A stretch of DNA of 12,160 nt from an uncultured Chlorobiota bacterium (GTDB lineage Bacteria > Bacteroidota > Kapaibacteriia > OLB7). The position numbers and the translations under genes were made by a program. Below the pieces are notes generated by a model that searched no databases, was not told the DNA's origin, and saw only the letters and a program-made list of their open reading frames with translations. Positions 1-6,009 of this stretch are shown piece by piece (within the stretch, counting starts at the first letter, position 1; each line of letters starts with the position of its first letter). The DNA is taken from positions 1 through 12,160 of the forward strand of contig CAMLOB010000059.1 in the NCBI GenBank assembly GCA_946481475.1, in the 5' to 3' direction.

Positions 1-1285
1 ACGGCTTGATCGAAGTGCCGGGGCGGGGCTCTGGCTCCGGATCGACGTTCGCCCCCACATAGAACATCACCTCGTCGGTGTTCTGCACGTCGACGTCGGC
101 GTCAACCACGACAATCCATTTTGTCAGGGACATCTGGCCCAGTCCCCAGAGGGCGAACATCACCTTCCGGGCATGGTAGGGATATTCCTTGCGGATCGAG
201 ACGAAACAGAAATTGTGGAAGACACCGAAGATCGGCAGGTTCATATCGACGATCTCCGGAACGGTCTTCTTCAGGATATTCAGGAAGATTCGCTCGGTCG
301 CCTTCCCCAGAAAGTAATCCTCTTTCGGCGGGAGCCCCACAATCGTCGTCCAGTAGACCGGATTCTTCCGCATCGTCACGGTCGTCACGTGGAAGGCGGG
401 ATATTCATCCTTCAACGTATAGAAGCCGGTATGGTCGCCGAACGGTCCTTCGATCCGGACATCTTCAATATCGATATATCCTTCCAGCACGATATCGGCC
501 TCGGCCGGGACGCGCAGATCGCTTTCCATCGCCTTGACAAGCTCGACCGGTTCCTCGCGGAGGAATCCGGCCAGGATCCACTCGTCGAGTTCCGGCGGCA
601 TCGGAGCCGTGGCCGCATAGCCGGCGACCGACGTTCCGCCGATAGCCACGGCACACGGCACTTTCGTGATCCCCCGTTCGGCATACATCCGCAGATGGCG
701 GGCCGTATCGTGATGGGCCTGGGAGTGGAGGATGCAGGTTCGCTCATCCACCACCTGAATCCGGTACATCCCCAGATTCTGGGCTCCGGTCTCCGGGTTC
801 TTCGTGATGACCTGCGGCAGCGTGATGTAGCGTCCCCCGTCTTCCGGCCAGCACTTGATGATCGGCAGGGCGAAGAGATCGATATCCTCCCCCTGAAAGC
901 TCATCTCCTGACACGCCCCTCTCTTGACCGTGCGGGGAGGAAATTTTCTGACCTGGGCAAGTTCCGGAAGCGCCTTCAGGGCATCCTTCAGCGAGTTCGG
1001 CGGCTTGATCTCGATCAGCGAAGTGATTCTCTCGGAAATTTCATCGAGCGATTCGGCCCCCAGCGCCATCGACATCCGCCGGCTCGATCCGTAGGCGTTG
1101 ATCAGCAGAGGAATGCGCGACCCCCGCACGCGTTCGAAGAGAAGAGCCGGACCGTATTCCTTCATCACACGGGCGGCGATCTCCGAAACCTCCAGTTCCG
1201 GATCGACTTCCGCCTCGATTCTGACCAGTTCCCCGGCCCCCTCAAGAGCACGAATGAACTCCCACGTAGAATTGAATCCTCGCAT
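1..1285 (-). CDS. ubiD: UbiD family prenylated-FMN decarboxylase, 3' end cut by window edge
   Basis: UbiD enzymes use prenylated FMN to decarboxylate aromatic or unsaturated acids, for example 4-hydroxy-3-polyprenylbenzoate in ubiquinone synthesis or the equivalent late step of menaquinone routes. The 428 visible codons begin MRGFNSTWEF and carry the family landmarks: PEDGGRYIT near 147-155, the NLGMYR cofactor/metal segment at 170-175 (Asn and Arg as in known UbiDs), His190-His191, and EGPFGDHTGFY at 279-289, which supplies the acidic pair Glu279/Asp284 in the Asp form typical of quinone-pathway UbiDs. VDADVDVQNTDEV follows at 394-406. About 50-70 residues are missing beyond the edge. The start at 1285 has AGAGG 3 bases upstream; an in-frame GTG at 1324, behind a GGAGGAG, would add 13 residues. 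The final residues after NVDP (416 onward) do not resemble the family. The quinone-pathway role is inferred; another aromatic acid substrate is possible. Confidence 0.93.
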   Translation of the reverse strand, partial: MRGFNSTWEFIRALEGAGELVRIEAEVDPELEVSEIAARVMKEYGPALLFERVRGSRIPLLINAYGSSRRMSMALGAESLDEISERITSLIEIKPPNSLKDALKALPELAQVRKFPPRTVKRGACQEMSFQGEDIDLFALPIIKCWPEDGGRYITLPQVITKNPETGAQNLGMYRIQVVDERTCILHSQAHHDTARHLRMYAERGITKVPCAVAIGGTSVAGYAATAPMPPELDEWILAGFLREEPVELVKAMESDLRVPAEADIVLEGYIDIEDVRIEGPFGDHTGFYTLKDEYPAFHVTTVTMRKNPVYWTTIVGLPPKEDYFLGKATERIFLNILKKTVPEIVDMNLPIFGVFHNFCFVSIRKEYPYHARKVMFALWGLGQMSLTKWIVVVDADVDVQNTDEVMFYVGANVDPEPEPRPGTSIKP

Positions 1286-1455
1286 GTACCTCTGGTGTAA
1301 GTGTTCCCGGTATTCGACGTTCACATCCCCCGAAGCTCCTCCCCTCCCGACGTTTTGATCCAGACGTCCGCAATCTATCTCTTTGCCCGGGGCCTGCGCG
1401 TAACAGTTCACGATAAGATCACGGCAACATCGAATCGCCGACGTATATTTTCGGC

Positions 1456-1647
1456 ATGAAACGGAGCGAAATGGAACCGAAAGAAGAAGTCGGAACGGCG
1501 GTCCGGAATCCGGAAGAAGAGCCCTCCCGACTGAAACGATTGATCAAACGCTTCGGCGTGGCCGGATTTCTGTTTTTCCTGATCAAGGGGGTTGTTCTCT
1601 ACATCCTGGCGCCGCTCGGATTGTTCAAGTGGCTGGGAGGATGTTGA
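1456..1647 (+). CDS. Small single-span membrane protein, function unknown
   Basis: This 63-residue protein has a charged N-terminal half rich in Glu, Lys and Arg (residues 1-32), then one hydrophobic segment from about 34 to 57 (GVAGFLFFLIKGVVLYILAP with Lys44 inside), ending in Cys63. Basic residues before the span suggest the N-terminus faces the cytoplasm. Two starts compete. ATG1456 has no Shine-Dalgarno but lies 7 bases after TATATT (1444-1449), which would fit a nearly leaderless message. ATG1471 (MEPKEEVG...) has GGAG 4 bases upstream. The gene diverges from the UbiD gene and is followed immediately by the repeat-rich gap at 1650. The protein-like composition and clean membrane segment argue for a real gene, but I do not recognise a named family. 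Confidence 0.6.
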   Translation: MKRSEMEPKEEVGTAVRNPEEEPSRLKRLIKRFGVAGFLFFLIKGVVLYILAPLGLFKWLGGC

Positions 1648-1650
1648 GGG

Positions 1651-1692
1651 AATGTCGATTGGCGAATGCCGATTTTCGATTCCCGGATGTTG
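1651..1692 (+). repeat. Degenerate heptanucleotide array, gap 1 left arm
   Basis: Six consecutive 7-base units run without slippage: AATGTCG, ATTGGCG, AATGCCG, ATTTTCG, ATTCCCG, GATGTTG. The last two bases are CG in five units and TG in the sixth. The array begins 3 bases after the stop codon of the small membrane protein. Bases 1650-1665 are an exact inverted match to 1850-1865. Confidence 0.8.
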
Positions 1693-1746
1693 AACAACTC
1701 AGGCAATCATCTCCAGTCCCATCCCACACAGGACATTCGACAATCG
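1684..1746 (+). repeat. 63-base direct repeat, copy 1
   Basis: Matches 1790-1852 at 59 of 63 positions with no gap; copy-to-copy offset is 106 bases. It runs from CGGATGTTGAACAACTCAGG through a C-rich core (CCAGTCCCATCCCACACAG) into two phased heptamers, ACATTCG and ACAATCG (1733-1746). The four differences are clustered in the C-rich core. Confidence 0.95.
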
Positions 1747-1786
1747 AACTTCTTCCAAACCGCCGATCCGGCTCCTGCAAACCGAA
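1745..1786 (-). pseudogene. Relic resembling the 3' end of mutL
   Basis: Read on the minus strand, these 42 bases align without gaps to the last 14 sense codons of the mutL gene in this window, 32 of 42 identical by hand count. The implied residues FGLQEPDRRFGRSS compare with IDLKELDRRFGRTS. Three differences are synonymous (GAC/GAT, TTC/TTT, CGA/AGA). The frame continues into heptamer sequence rather than a stop. The segment sits between the two 63-base direct repeats and, as at mutL, heptamers lie directly downstream of it on the minus strand. It is too short to have function as a gene. Confidence 0.5.
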
Positions 1787-1789
1787 TAG

Positions 1790-1852
1790 CGGATGTTGAA
1801 CAACTCAGGCAATCATCTCCAGTCCCACCTAACACAGTACATTCGACAATCG
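1790..1852 (+). repeat. 63-base direct repeat, copy 2
   Basis: Second copy of the repeat at 1684-1746 (59/63 identical). Its heptamer tail continues beyond the duplicated portion as the array 1839-1873, which reaches to 6 bases from the FecR-domain gene's stop codon. Confidence 0.95.
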
Positions 1853-1873
1853 CCAATCGACATTCGCAATTCC
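1839..1873 (+). repeat. Degenerate heptanucleotide array, gap 1 right arm
   Basis: Units in phase: ACATTCG, ACAATCG, CCAATCG, ACATTCG, CAATTCC. The arm is the inverted counterpart of 1651-1692: bases 1843-1865 are complementary to 1650-1672 at 21 of 23 positions. In RNA the two arms could pair across about 170 bases. It lies just past the 3' end of the minus-strand FecR-domain gene. Confidence 0.8.
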
Positions 1874-1879
1874 CATGGC

Positions 1880-2707
1880 CTACGGAAGATTTCCATCCTC
1901 ATCAAACCCTCTCCCCCGCTTCAACGGCTCGACCACGCTTGGAACTCCGTCAAGACCGATAAGGAACTCACGGTCCGCCGTTACGGTGGTCGTCTTGTAG
2001 AACAACCGGTCTTCGACATCGACGCTCCCCTTGAAGACGGCCACGTTCGTCGCCGTTCCCTTGACGGGGACATCGAGCGTCATGTTCGTATCGAGCCCCT
2101 GTGCCATACTCCGGTATTCGGGCGGGTAGAGTTCAATGATTTTCCGTTTGAAGACCGTATCGAGCTTGCGCATCGCCACCGAAAAGGTCCCGTCCTTCAC
2201 TCCGACGACGCCGTTCTCGGTCCCGATTCTCAGGGTCTGTTCTTCTCCCGATCCCGGCAGGACCTTTCCCCACATCGAACCGGAGTTGAGCTGGAAGGAA
2301 AAGGGGGGATCATCCTCGTTGCAGTGAAAGTTGTCGATCTCCAATTTGCTGTTCGGACCGATACGAATGACGCTTCCATCGGGCAATGAAAGTTCCACAA
2401 GCGTTTTGGCGTCGGTCTTGACGGTGAAGGGAGCATCGAACGAGTCTTCGGCTGACAGGGGGCGGGTAGACATCCCCGATCCGCAGGCACCCGGATCGAT
2501 GACATCCACTTCAGCGCTTCCCCGCAGAATCAGGGCGGTTATCACACATTCCCCTTCCGGCTCCGGCGAGGGATCGACCGGAATGCTGTCCCCTCTGATC
2601 CCCCCTTCAGCAAGAAACGGGAAATCCACTGGAGAAGAAGAGGAAGAAGTCGGAAAGAATGCGCTCGCGACAAGAGCAATCAGGACGAGAAGAATACCGG
2701 TATTCAT
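1880..2707 (-). CDS. Exported FecR-domain protein
   Basis: The 275 residues start with a hydrophobic export segment (residues 4-18, likely cleavage near ASA at 14-16), although the very N-terminus MNTG lacks the usual basic residue. A serine run (21-25) and a Pro/Glu-rich linker follow. The core from about 100 to 178 has the FecR-domain pattern: VELSLPDGSVIRIGPNSKLE (104-123), FQLNSGSMWGKV (138-149) and TENGVVGVKDGTFSV (163-177). FecR domains are beta-rich and in the classical system lie on the periplasmic side of an anti-sigma factor. Here there is no transmembrane helix after the core and no sigma factor nearby, so a free periplasmic or surface role is more likely. Cysteines at 54, 75 and 129 could form a disulfide. 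The start has no good ribosome site, and no alternative start occurs before an upstream in-frame TAG. It stands alone between two repeat-rich gaps. Confidence 0.85.
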   Translation of the reverse strand: MNTGILLVLIALVASAFFPTSSSSSPVDFPFLAEGGIRGDSIPVDPSPEPEGECVITALILRGSAEVDVIDPGACGSGMSTRPLSAEDSFDAPFTVKTDAKTLVELSLPDGSVIRIGPNSKLEIDNFHCNEDDPPFSFQLNSGSMWGKVLPGSGEEQTLRIGTENGVVGVKDGTFSVAMRKLDTVFKRKIIELYPPEYRSMAQGLDTNMTLDVPVKGTATNVAVFKGSVDVEDRLFYKTTTVTADREFLIGLDGVPSVVEPLKRGRGFDEDGNLP

Positions 2708-2738
2708 GGCAGTTTCCGGATAAGCGGTTGGACTATCG

Positions 2739-2752
2739 GAGGCGTTCGCCTC
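2739..2752. other. Small perfect hairpin upstream of the FecR-domain gene
   Basis: GAGGCGTTCGCCTC is self-complementary except for its two central bases. It lies about 32 bases upstream of the minus-strand start at 2707, in what would be the 5' leader or promoter. Too short to name a function; it could be an operator half-site pair or a leader stem. Confidence 0.35.
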
Positions 2753-2820
2753 ACGTCTGGTACAAACCTACCGGATCGGCCGGTCGCTTACCATGACATT
2801 GGTCAGGATCGGATCCCTGT

Positions 2821-2869
2821 TCATTCGGCATTCGCAAATCAATTTTCGAATGTCGATTTTTAAATGTCG
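2821..2869 (+). repeat. Degenerate heptanucleotide array, gap 2 left arm
   Basis: Seven phased units: TCATTCG, GCATTCG, CAAATCA, ATTTTCG, AATGTCG, ATTTTTA, AATGTCG. CG falls at 2826, 2833, 2847, 2854 and 2868, all multiples of 7 apart; the two exceptions (CA at 2840, TA at 2861) keep the spacing. It runs into a core start, ATGTCGAACAGCTCTCAGG (2864-2882), that is close to ATGTTGAACAACTCAGG in gap 1. Confidence 0.8.
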
Positions 2870-2886
2870 AACAGCTCTCAGGAAAT

Positions 2887-2899
2887 TGCCGTTGCGGCA
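2887..2899. other. Hairpin in the core of the gap 2 repeat
   Basis: TGCCG (2887-2891) and CGGCA (2895-2899) form a 5-bp stem around TTG. It sits in TTGCCG...CGGCAC, a block also found with a longer insert at 11041-11066. No T-run follows on either strand, so it is not a convincing intrinsic terminator for mutL. Confidence 0.4.
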
Positions 2900-2937
2900 C
2901 TTTCCGGACTTCACCGGTCCCACCCCGTACACGTCAC

Positions 2938-2966
2938 CATTCGACAATCGAAAATCACCAATCGAA
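2938..2966 (+). repeat. Degenerate heptanucleotide array, gap 2 right arm
   Basis: Units CATTCGA, CAATCGA, AAATCAC, CAATCGA place CG at 2942, 2949 and 2963 (CA at 2956). The array ends 4 bases from the mutL stop codon and is the inverted counterpart of 2847-2871. The preceding C-rich core CCGGTCCCACCCCGTACAC (2914-2932) resembles CCAGTCCCATCCCACACAG of gap 1. Confidence 0.75.
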
Positions 2967-2970
2967 CTTC

Positions 2971-4941
2971 CTACGACGTTCGTCCGAACCGCCGGTCCAG
3001 CTCCTTCAGATCGATCCGGATCACGACCGGGCGACCGTGCGGACAGACGTAGGGCATTGATGTGGAGAAGAGTTGTTCGATCAGACTGAGCATTTCCGGT
3101 TCGGTCAGCGGATCGCCCGCCTTGATCGAGGCGCGACAGGCGAACGAGGCCGCAAGCATCTCCCGCTGATCGGTCTTCCCCATCTGCTGATACTCCCGAT
3201 ACTGGTCGACGAGTTCGCGCAGGATGCTCTCTTCCTGTCCGTGCCGGACATCGATCGGCACTCCCTGCACCTCGACGACTTCCCCCCGTTCCAGCGACAG
3301 CTCGAAACCGAGAGCCGAGAGATCGTTCCGGAGTTCGCGGATCAGCGCGTACTCTCCGGGGGGGACCTTGATCTCCAGCGGAAAGAGCAACTGCTGCGAC
3401 ATCGGCATCGAGGTCTCCATGCTCTTCAACGCCTGTTCGTAGAGGATCCGCTCGTGGGCCACGTGCTGATCGACGATCATGATTCCGCTTCTGATCTGGG
3501 TGATGATATACTTGTTGTGGACCTGCCACATGCCGACCCGTTCCTTCTCCTCTCCTCCTTCGGGACGAACCTGCTGCGGGATCGAAGACGAGGTCTCCTC
3601 AGGAAGGGGGGGCAGATCGCCGGTCACGTTCCCGAGGCTTCCGTTCTCCGGATGAAGTCCCTCCTCTTCTCCCTTCGTCTCCCCGCTCCGATACGGATCG
3701 ATGAACAGAGAACGGAACAGATCGCCCGAACCCGACGTTTCTCTCTCCTTCTCATATCTGGAAGGAGGAGGAAGATCATCCCTGTCACGATCATCCCTGC
3801 GACCTTCGGTTCCCCCGGCTCCCCTCTCCTCACGCCTCTCCCCCCGTTCGGTCGGGAACCGCTCGGCCCGGTCGAAATTCGGCAGGGCATAGCGGAGGGC
3901 GGCGATCACCCCTTCGCCGGTTTCGCTCTCCGGCATCGTCATCGAAGGGGTCAGATTATGCTCCTTCAGCGTCCTGCGGGTCTCCTCCTGCAGGATGGCG
4001 TAGATCATCTGTTCATCGTCGAACTTCACCTCGCTCTTTGCCGGATGGACATTCACGTCCACCCGTTCCGGATCGAGTTGAAGGAAGAGGACATAGGGAG
4101 GATAGCTCTGCTTGTCCAGAAGATGTTCGTAGCCGGTGAAAACCGCGTGCGACAGGAGTTTGCTGGTGATCGCCCGACCGTTCATGAAGAGATACTGATC
4201 GGCCTTCGACTTCCGGGCGAAATTCGGTCTGCCGACGTACCCGGTCACCGTCAGTCCCTCCGCTTCGGCATAGAACGGAAGGAGTCCGTTCATCATATCG
4301 TCGTTGTAGACCCCGCGCACCCGTTCCTCAAGCGTCCCGGGCTTCACGTGCATGACGAGCGTATCGTTGTCGCTGAAAGAGAAGGCGACCGAGGGATAGC
4401 TGAGGGCGAATGCCTGCATCACCTCGGCAATATGTTTGAACTCGGTGGCGTTGCTCTTCAGGAACTTCCGGCGGGCCGGGACCGAGAAGAAGAGATTCTT
4501 CACGGCGATCGAGGTTCCCTTCTCGCAGGCGGTTTTCCCGACCTCCACGAACTCACCATTCTCCACCCGGACGAGTGTGCCGAGTTCGTCCTCTTCCCTT
4601 CTGGTCTTCAGTTCCACCTGTGCCACCGACGAGATGGCGGCCAGCGCCTCACCCCGGAACCCGAGCGTCAGGATCCGGTCCAGATCGTTCTGCGTCGTGA
4701 TCTTGCTGGTCGCATGCCGTTCAAAGGCAAGCCGCGCATCCTCCTCGCTCATCCCCGAGCCGTTGTCGTGGATATAGATCAGGGACTTCCCCGCATTCTT
4801 CACCACCACGGCCACCTCCGTGGCTCCGGCATCGATCGAATTCTCGACAAGCTCCTTGACCACCGAGGCCGGCCGCTGCACAACCTCCCCGGCGGCGATC
4901 TTGTTCGCGAGAGATTCCGGTAGTCTGTGTATCACACCCAT
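2971..4941 (-). CDS. mutL: DNA mismatch repair protein MutL (endonuclease-type)
   Basis: MutL couples mismatch recognition by MutS to strand incision and excision. The 656-residue protein has the N-terminal GHKL ATPase with ELVENSIDAGA (30-40; Glu33 and Asn34 at the catalytic and Mg-binding positions), DNGSGM (59-64) and GFRGEAL (94-100), then the transducer domain with VDVNVHPAKSEVKF (294-307). A charged, low-complexity linker spans about 355-465. The C-terminal dimerisation domain carries an endonuclease motif DQHVAHERILYE (491-502), a beta-clamp-binding type QQLLFP (516-521), ACRASIKAG (601-609) and CPHGRP (633-638). These mark a MutL that nicks DNA itself, as in bacteria without MutH. The motif is normally DQHA; Val replaces Ala494 here. 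Start chosen because MGVIHRLPES matches the usual MutL N-terminus; the ribosome site is weak. It follows the FHA gene after 139 bases in the same direction, so it may have its own promoter. Confidence 0.97.
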   Translation of the reverse strand: MGVIHRLPESLANKIAAGEVVQRPASVVKELVENSIDAGATEVAVVVKNAGKSLIYIHDNGSGMSEEDARLAFERHATSKITTQNDLDRILTLGFRGEALAAISSVAQVELKTRREEDELGTLVRVENGEFVEVGKTACEKGTSIAVKNLFFSVPARRKFLKSNATEFKHIAEVMQAFALSYPSVAFSFSDNDTLVMHVKPGTLEERVRGVYNDDMMNGLLPFYAEAEGLTVTGYVGRPNFARKSKADQYLFMNGRAITSKLLSHAVFTGYEHLLDKQSYPPYVLFLQLDPERVDVNVHPAKSEVKFDDEQMIYAILQEETRRTLKEHNLTPSMTMPESETGEGVIAALRYALPNFDRAERFPTERGERREERGAGGTEGRRDDRDRDDLPPPSRYEKERETSGSGDLFRSLFIDPYRSGETKGEEEGLHPENGSLGNVTGDLPPLPEETSSSIPQQVRPEGGEEKERVGMWQVHNKYIITQIRSGIMIVDQHVAHERILYEQALKSMETSMPMSQQLLFPLEIKVPPGEYALIRELRNDLSALGFELSLERGEVVEVQGVPIDVRHGQEESILRELVDQYREYQQMGKTDQREMLAASFACRASIKAGDPLTEPEMLSLIEQLFSTSMPYVCPHGRPVVIRIDLKELDRRFGRTS

Positions 4942-5080
4942 AAATTTCGGCCAATCCGTTCCGCTTCAATGCAGAAGTCAATAATGTATCACAAAATCAG
5001 GAAGCGGGAAGATCGATTTGTTCAAATGTCGGAGCCGTTGACGAACACACACATTCGTTTCGCGCTCAGAGACCCTTTTT

Positions 5081-5929
5081 CTACGATACTGTTACAACAC
5101 TCAACCCCACCCCCTCCAGCAACAGCACGTCTCCGGGGCGCATCCGGCGAGAGTCGCCCCCCTGCAGCAGGGTTCCGTCCGGAAAGGCGACAATCCCCTT
5201 GCCGATGTTGGTGACCAGGAGGGAATCGGGTTCGATCTCCACCCGAATCTGCTCGCGGGAGACGGTGGTCGGCAGGTCGAGTTCCACCTTGCGATATCCT
5301 TCCGGGACCGGTGTTCCGGAATGTCCGCGTCGTCCGATGATCCAACGATCCCCCTCCGGCTCCTCCCGACGCTCCGTTCCGTCGGGAAAGCGAAGGTTCA
5401 GCCGGTAGCGGGGTCCGACCGGTTCGGACTCCCCGACAATCACCGTGGCCGTCTCTCCGGAGTCTTCTACCGGCTCACTTATCTCTTCTTCAAGGACGCG
5501 CGTCGCATCGGCATCCGAAGGCGTTCCACTCCCTCTGTTTTCCCGGGCCGGAGCCGTCGTCGAGGGACGCCGTTCGGGATTGAGGACCATACCGTAGAGT
5601 TCTTTTTCTCCCAGTGCAGGATCCGGAGCGATCCGGACATGGATCGTATGGTCGCCGAACGTGCGGCTCCCCTCGGTCGCCAGATCCTTCATCAGCTCAT
5701 CCTTGAAATGGAACTCCAGATCGCGCAAAGCATCCATGCGGACCAGCTCCTCATGCTTGCCGGGAGAAAGGCGCAACTCGAAGTGGGATGGAACCCGACG
5801 AACCGTCCCCATCATCATCGCATGTTCGTCGCGGACCAGCCGCAACGCCTCCAGCCCCCGCTCCACAAGCTTTGAAGAGGGCTTTCGCACTTCGTCTTTC
5901 GGAAAAAGTTTTTCAAGCAAACCGGACAT
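5081..5929 (-). CDS. FhaA-like scaffold: FhaA N-terminal domain plus divergent FHA domain
   Basis: The N-terminal part (about 1-120) resembles the FhaA N-terminal domain (once DUF3662), with VPSHFELRLSPGKHEEL (46-62) matching its conserved signature. A Glu/Ser/Thr-rich linker (120-172) leads to a C-terminal FHA-like domain (about 173-282) with WIIGRRG (196-202), TVSREQIRV (222-230) and VTNIGKG (239-245). In ordinary FHA domains the loops read GR, SxxH and N to bind phosphothreonine. Here GR and the Ser-Arg are kept, but the usual His is Gln227, so binding may be altered. In actinobacteria FhaA is a substrate and reader of PknA/PknB next to the phosphatase PstP. The same kinase-phosphatase-FHA set is present here, 80 bases downstream of the PP2C gene on the same strand. 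No clear Shine-Dalgarno precedes the ATG. Confidence 0.82.
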   Translation of the reverse strand: MSGLLEKLFPKDEVRKPSSKLVERGLEALRLVRDEHAMMMGTVRRVPSHFELRLSPGKHEELVRMDALRDLEFHFKDELMKDLATEGSRTFGDHTIHVRIAPDPALGEKELYGMVLNPERRPSTTAPARENRGSGTPSDADATRVLEEEISEPVEDSGETATVIVGESEPVGPRYRLNLRFPDGTERREEPEGDRWIIGRRGHSGTPVPEGYRKVELDLPTTVSREQIRVEIEPDSLLVTNIGKGIVAFPDGTLLQGGDSRRMRPGDVLLLEGVGLSVVTVS

Positions 5930-6009
5930 GAGTAATTCAAAAGGAAAAGTGGAAAATTCAAAAAGGTTCGGGGAGAGGAGTATAAGGTAGAGGTTTCAGA
6001 CTTCTATGG

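Noticed and set aside
173..1300. Long plus-strand open frame of 375 codons opposite the UbiD gene
   Set aside because: It is the antisense shadow of UbiD, whose minus-strand frame carries all family motifs.
1650..1873. CRISPR array
   Set aside because: Only two 63-base repeats, a single 43-base spacer that resembles mutL, and no cas gene nearby.
1666..1962. Plus-strand 98-codon frame across the gap 1 repeats
   Set aside because: Its residues simply repeat with the 63-base duplication and run into the FecR-domain gene on the opposite strand; no ribosome site.
3073..4923. Plus-strand open frame of 616 codons inside mutL
   Set aside because: Exact antisense of mutL with Leu/Arg/His-rich composition and no motif; a product of GC-rich codon use.
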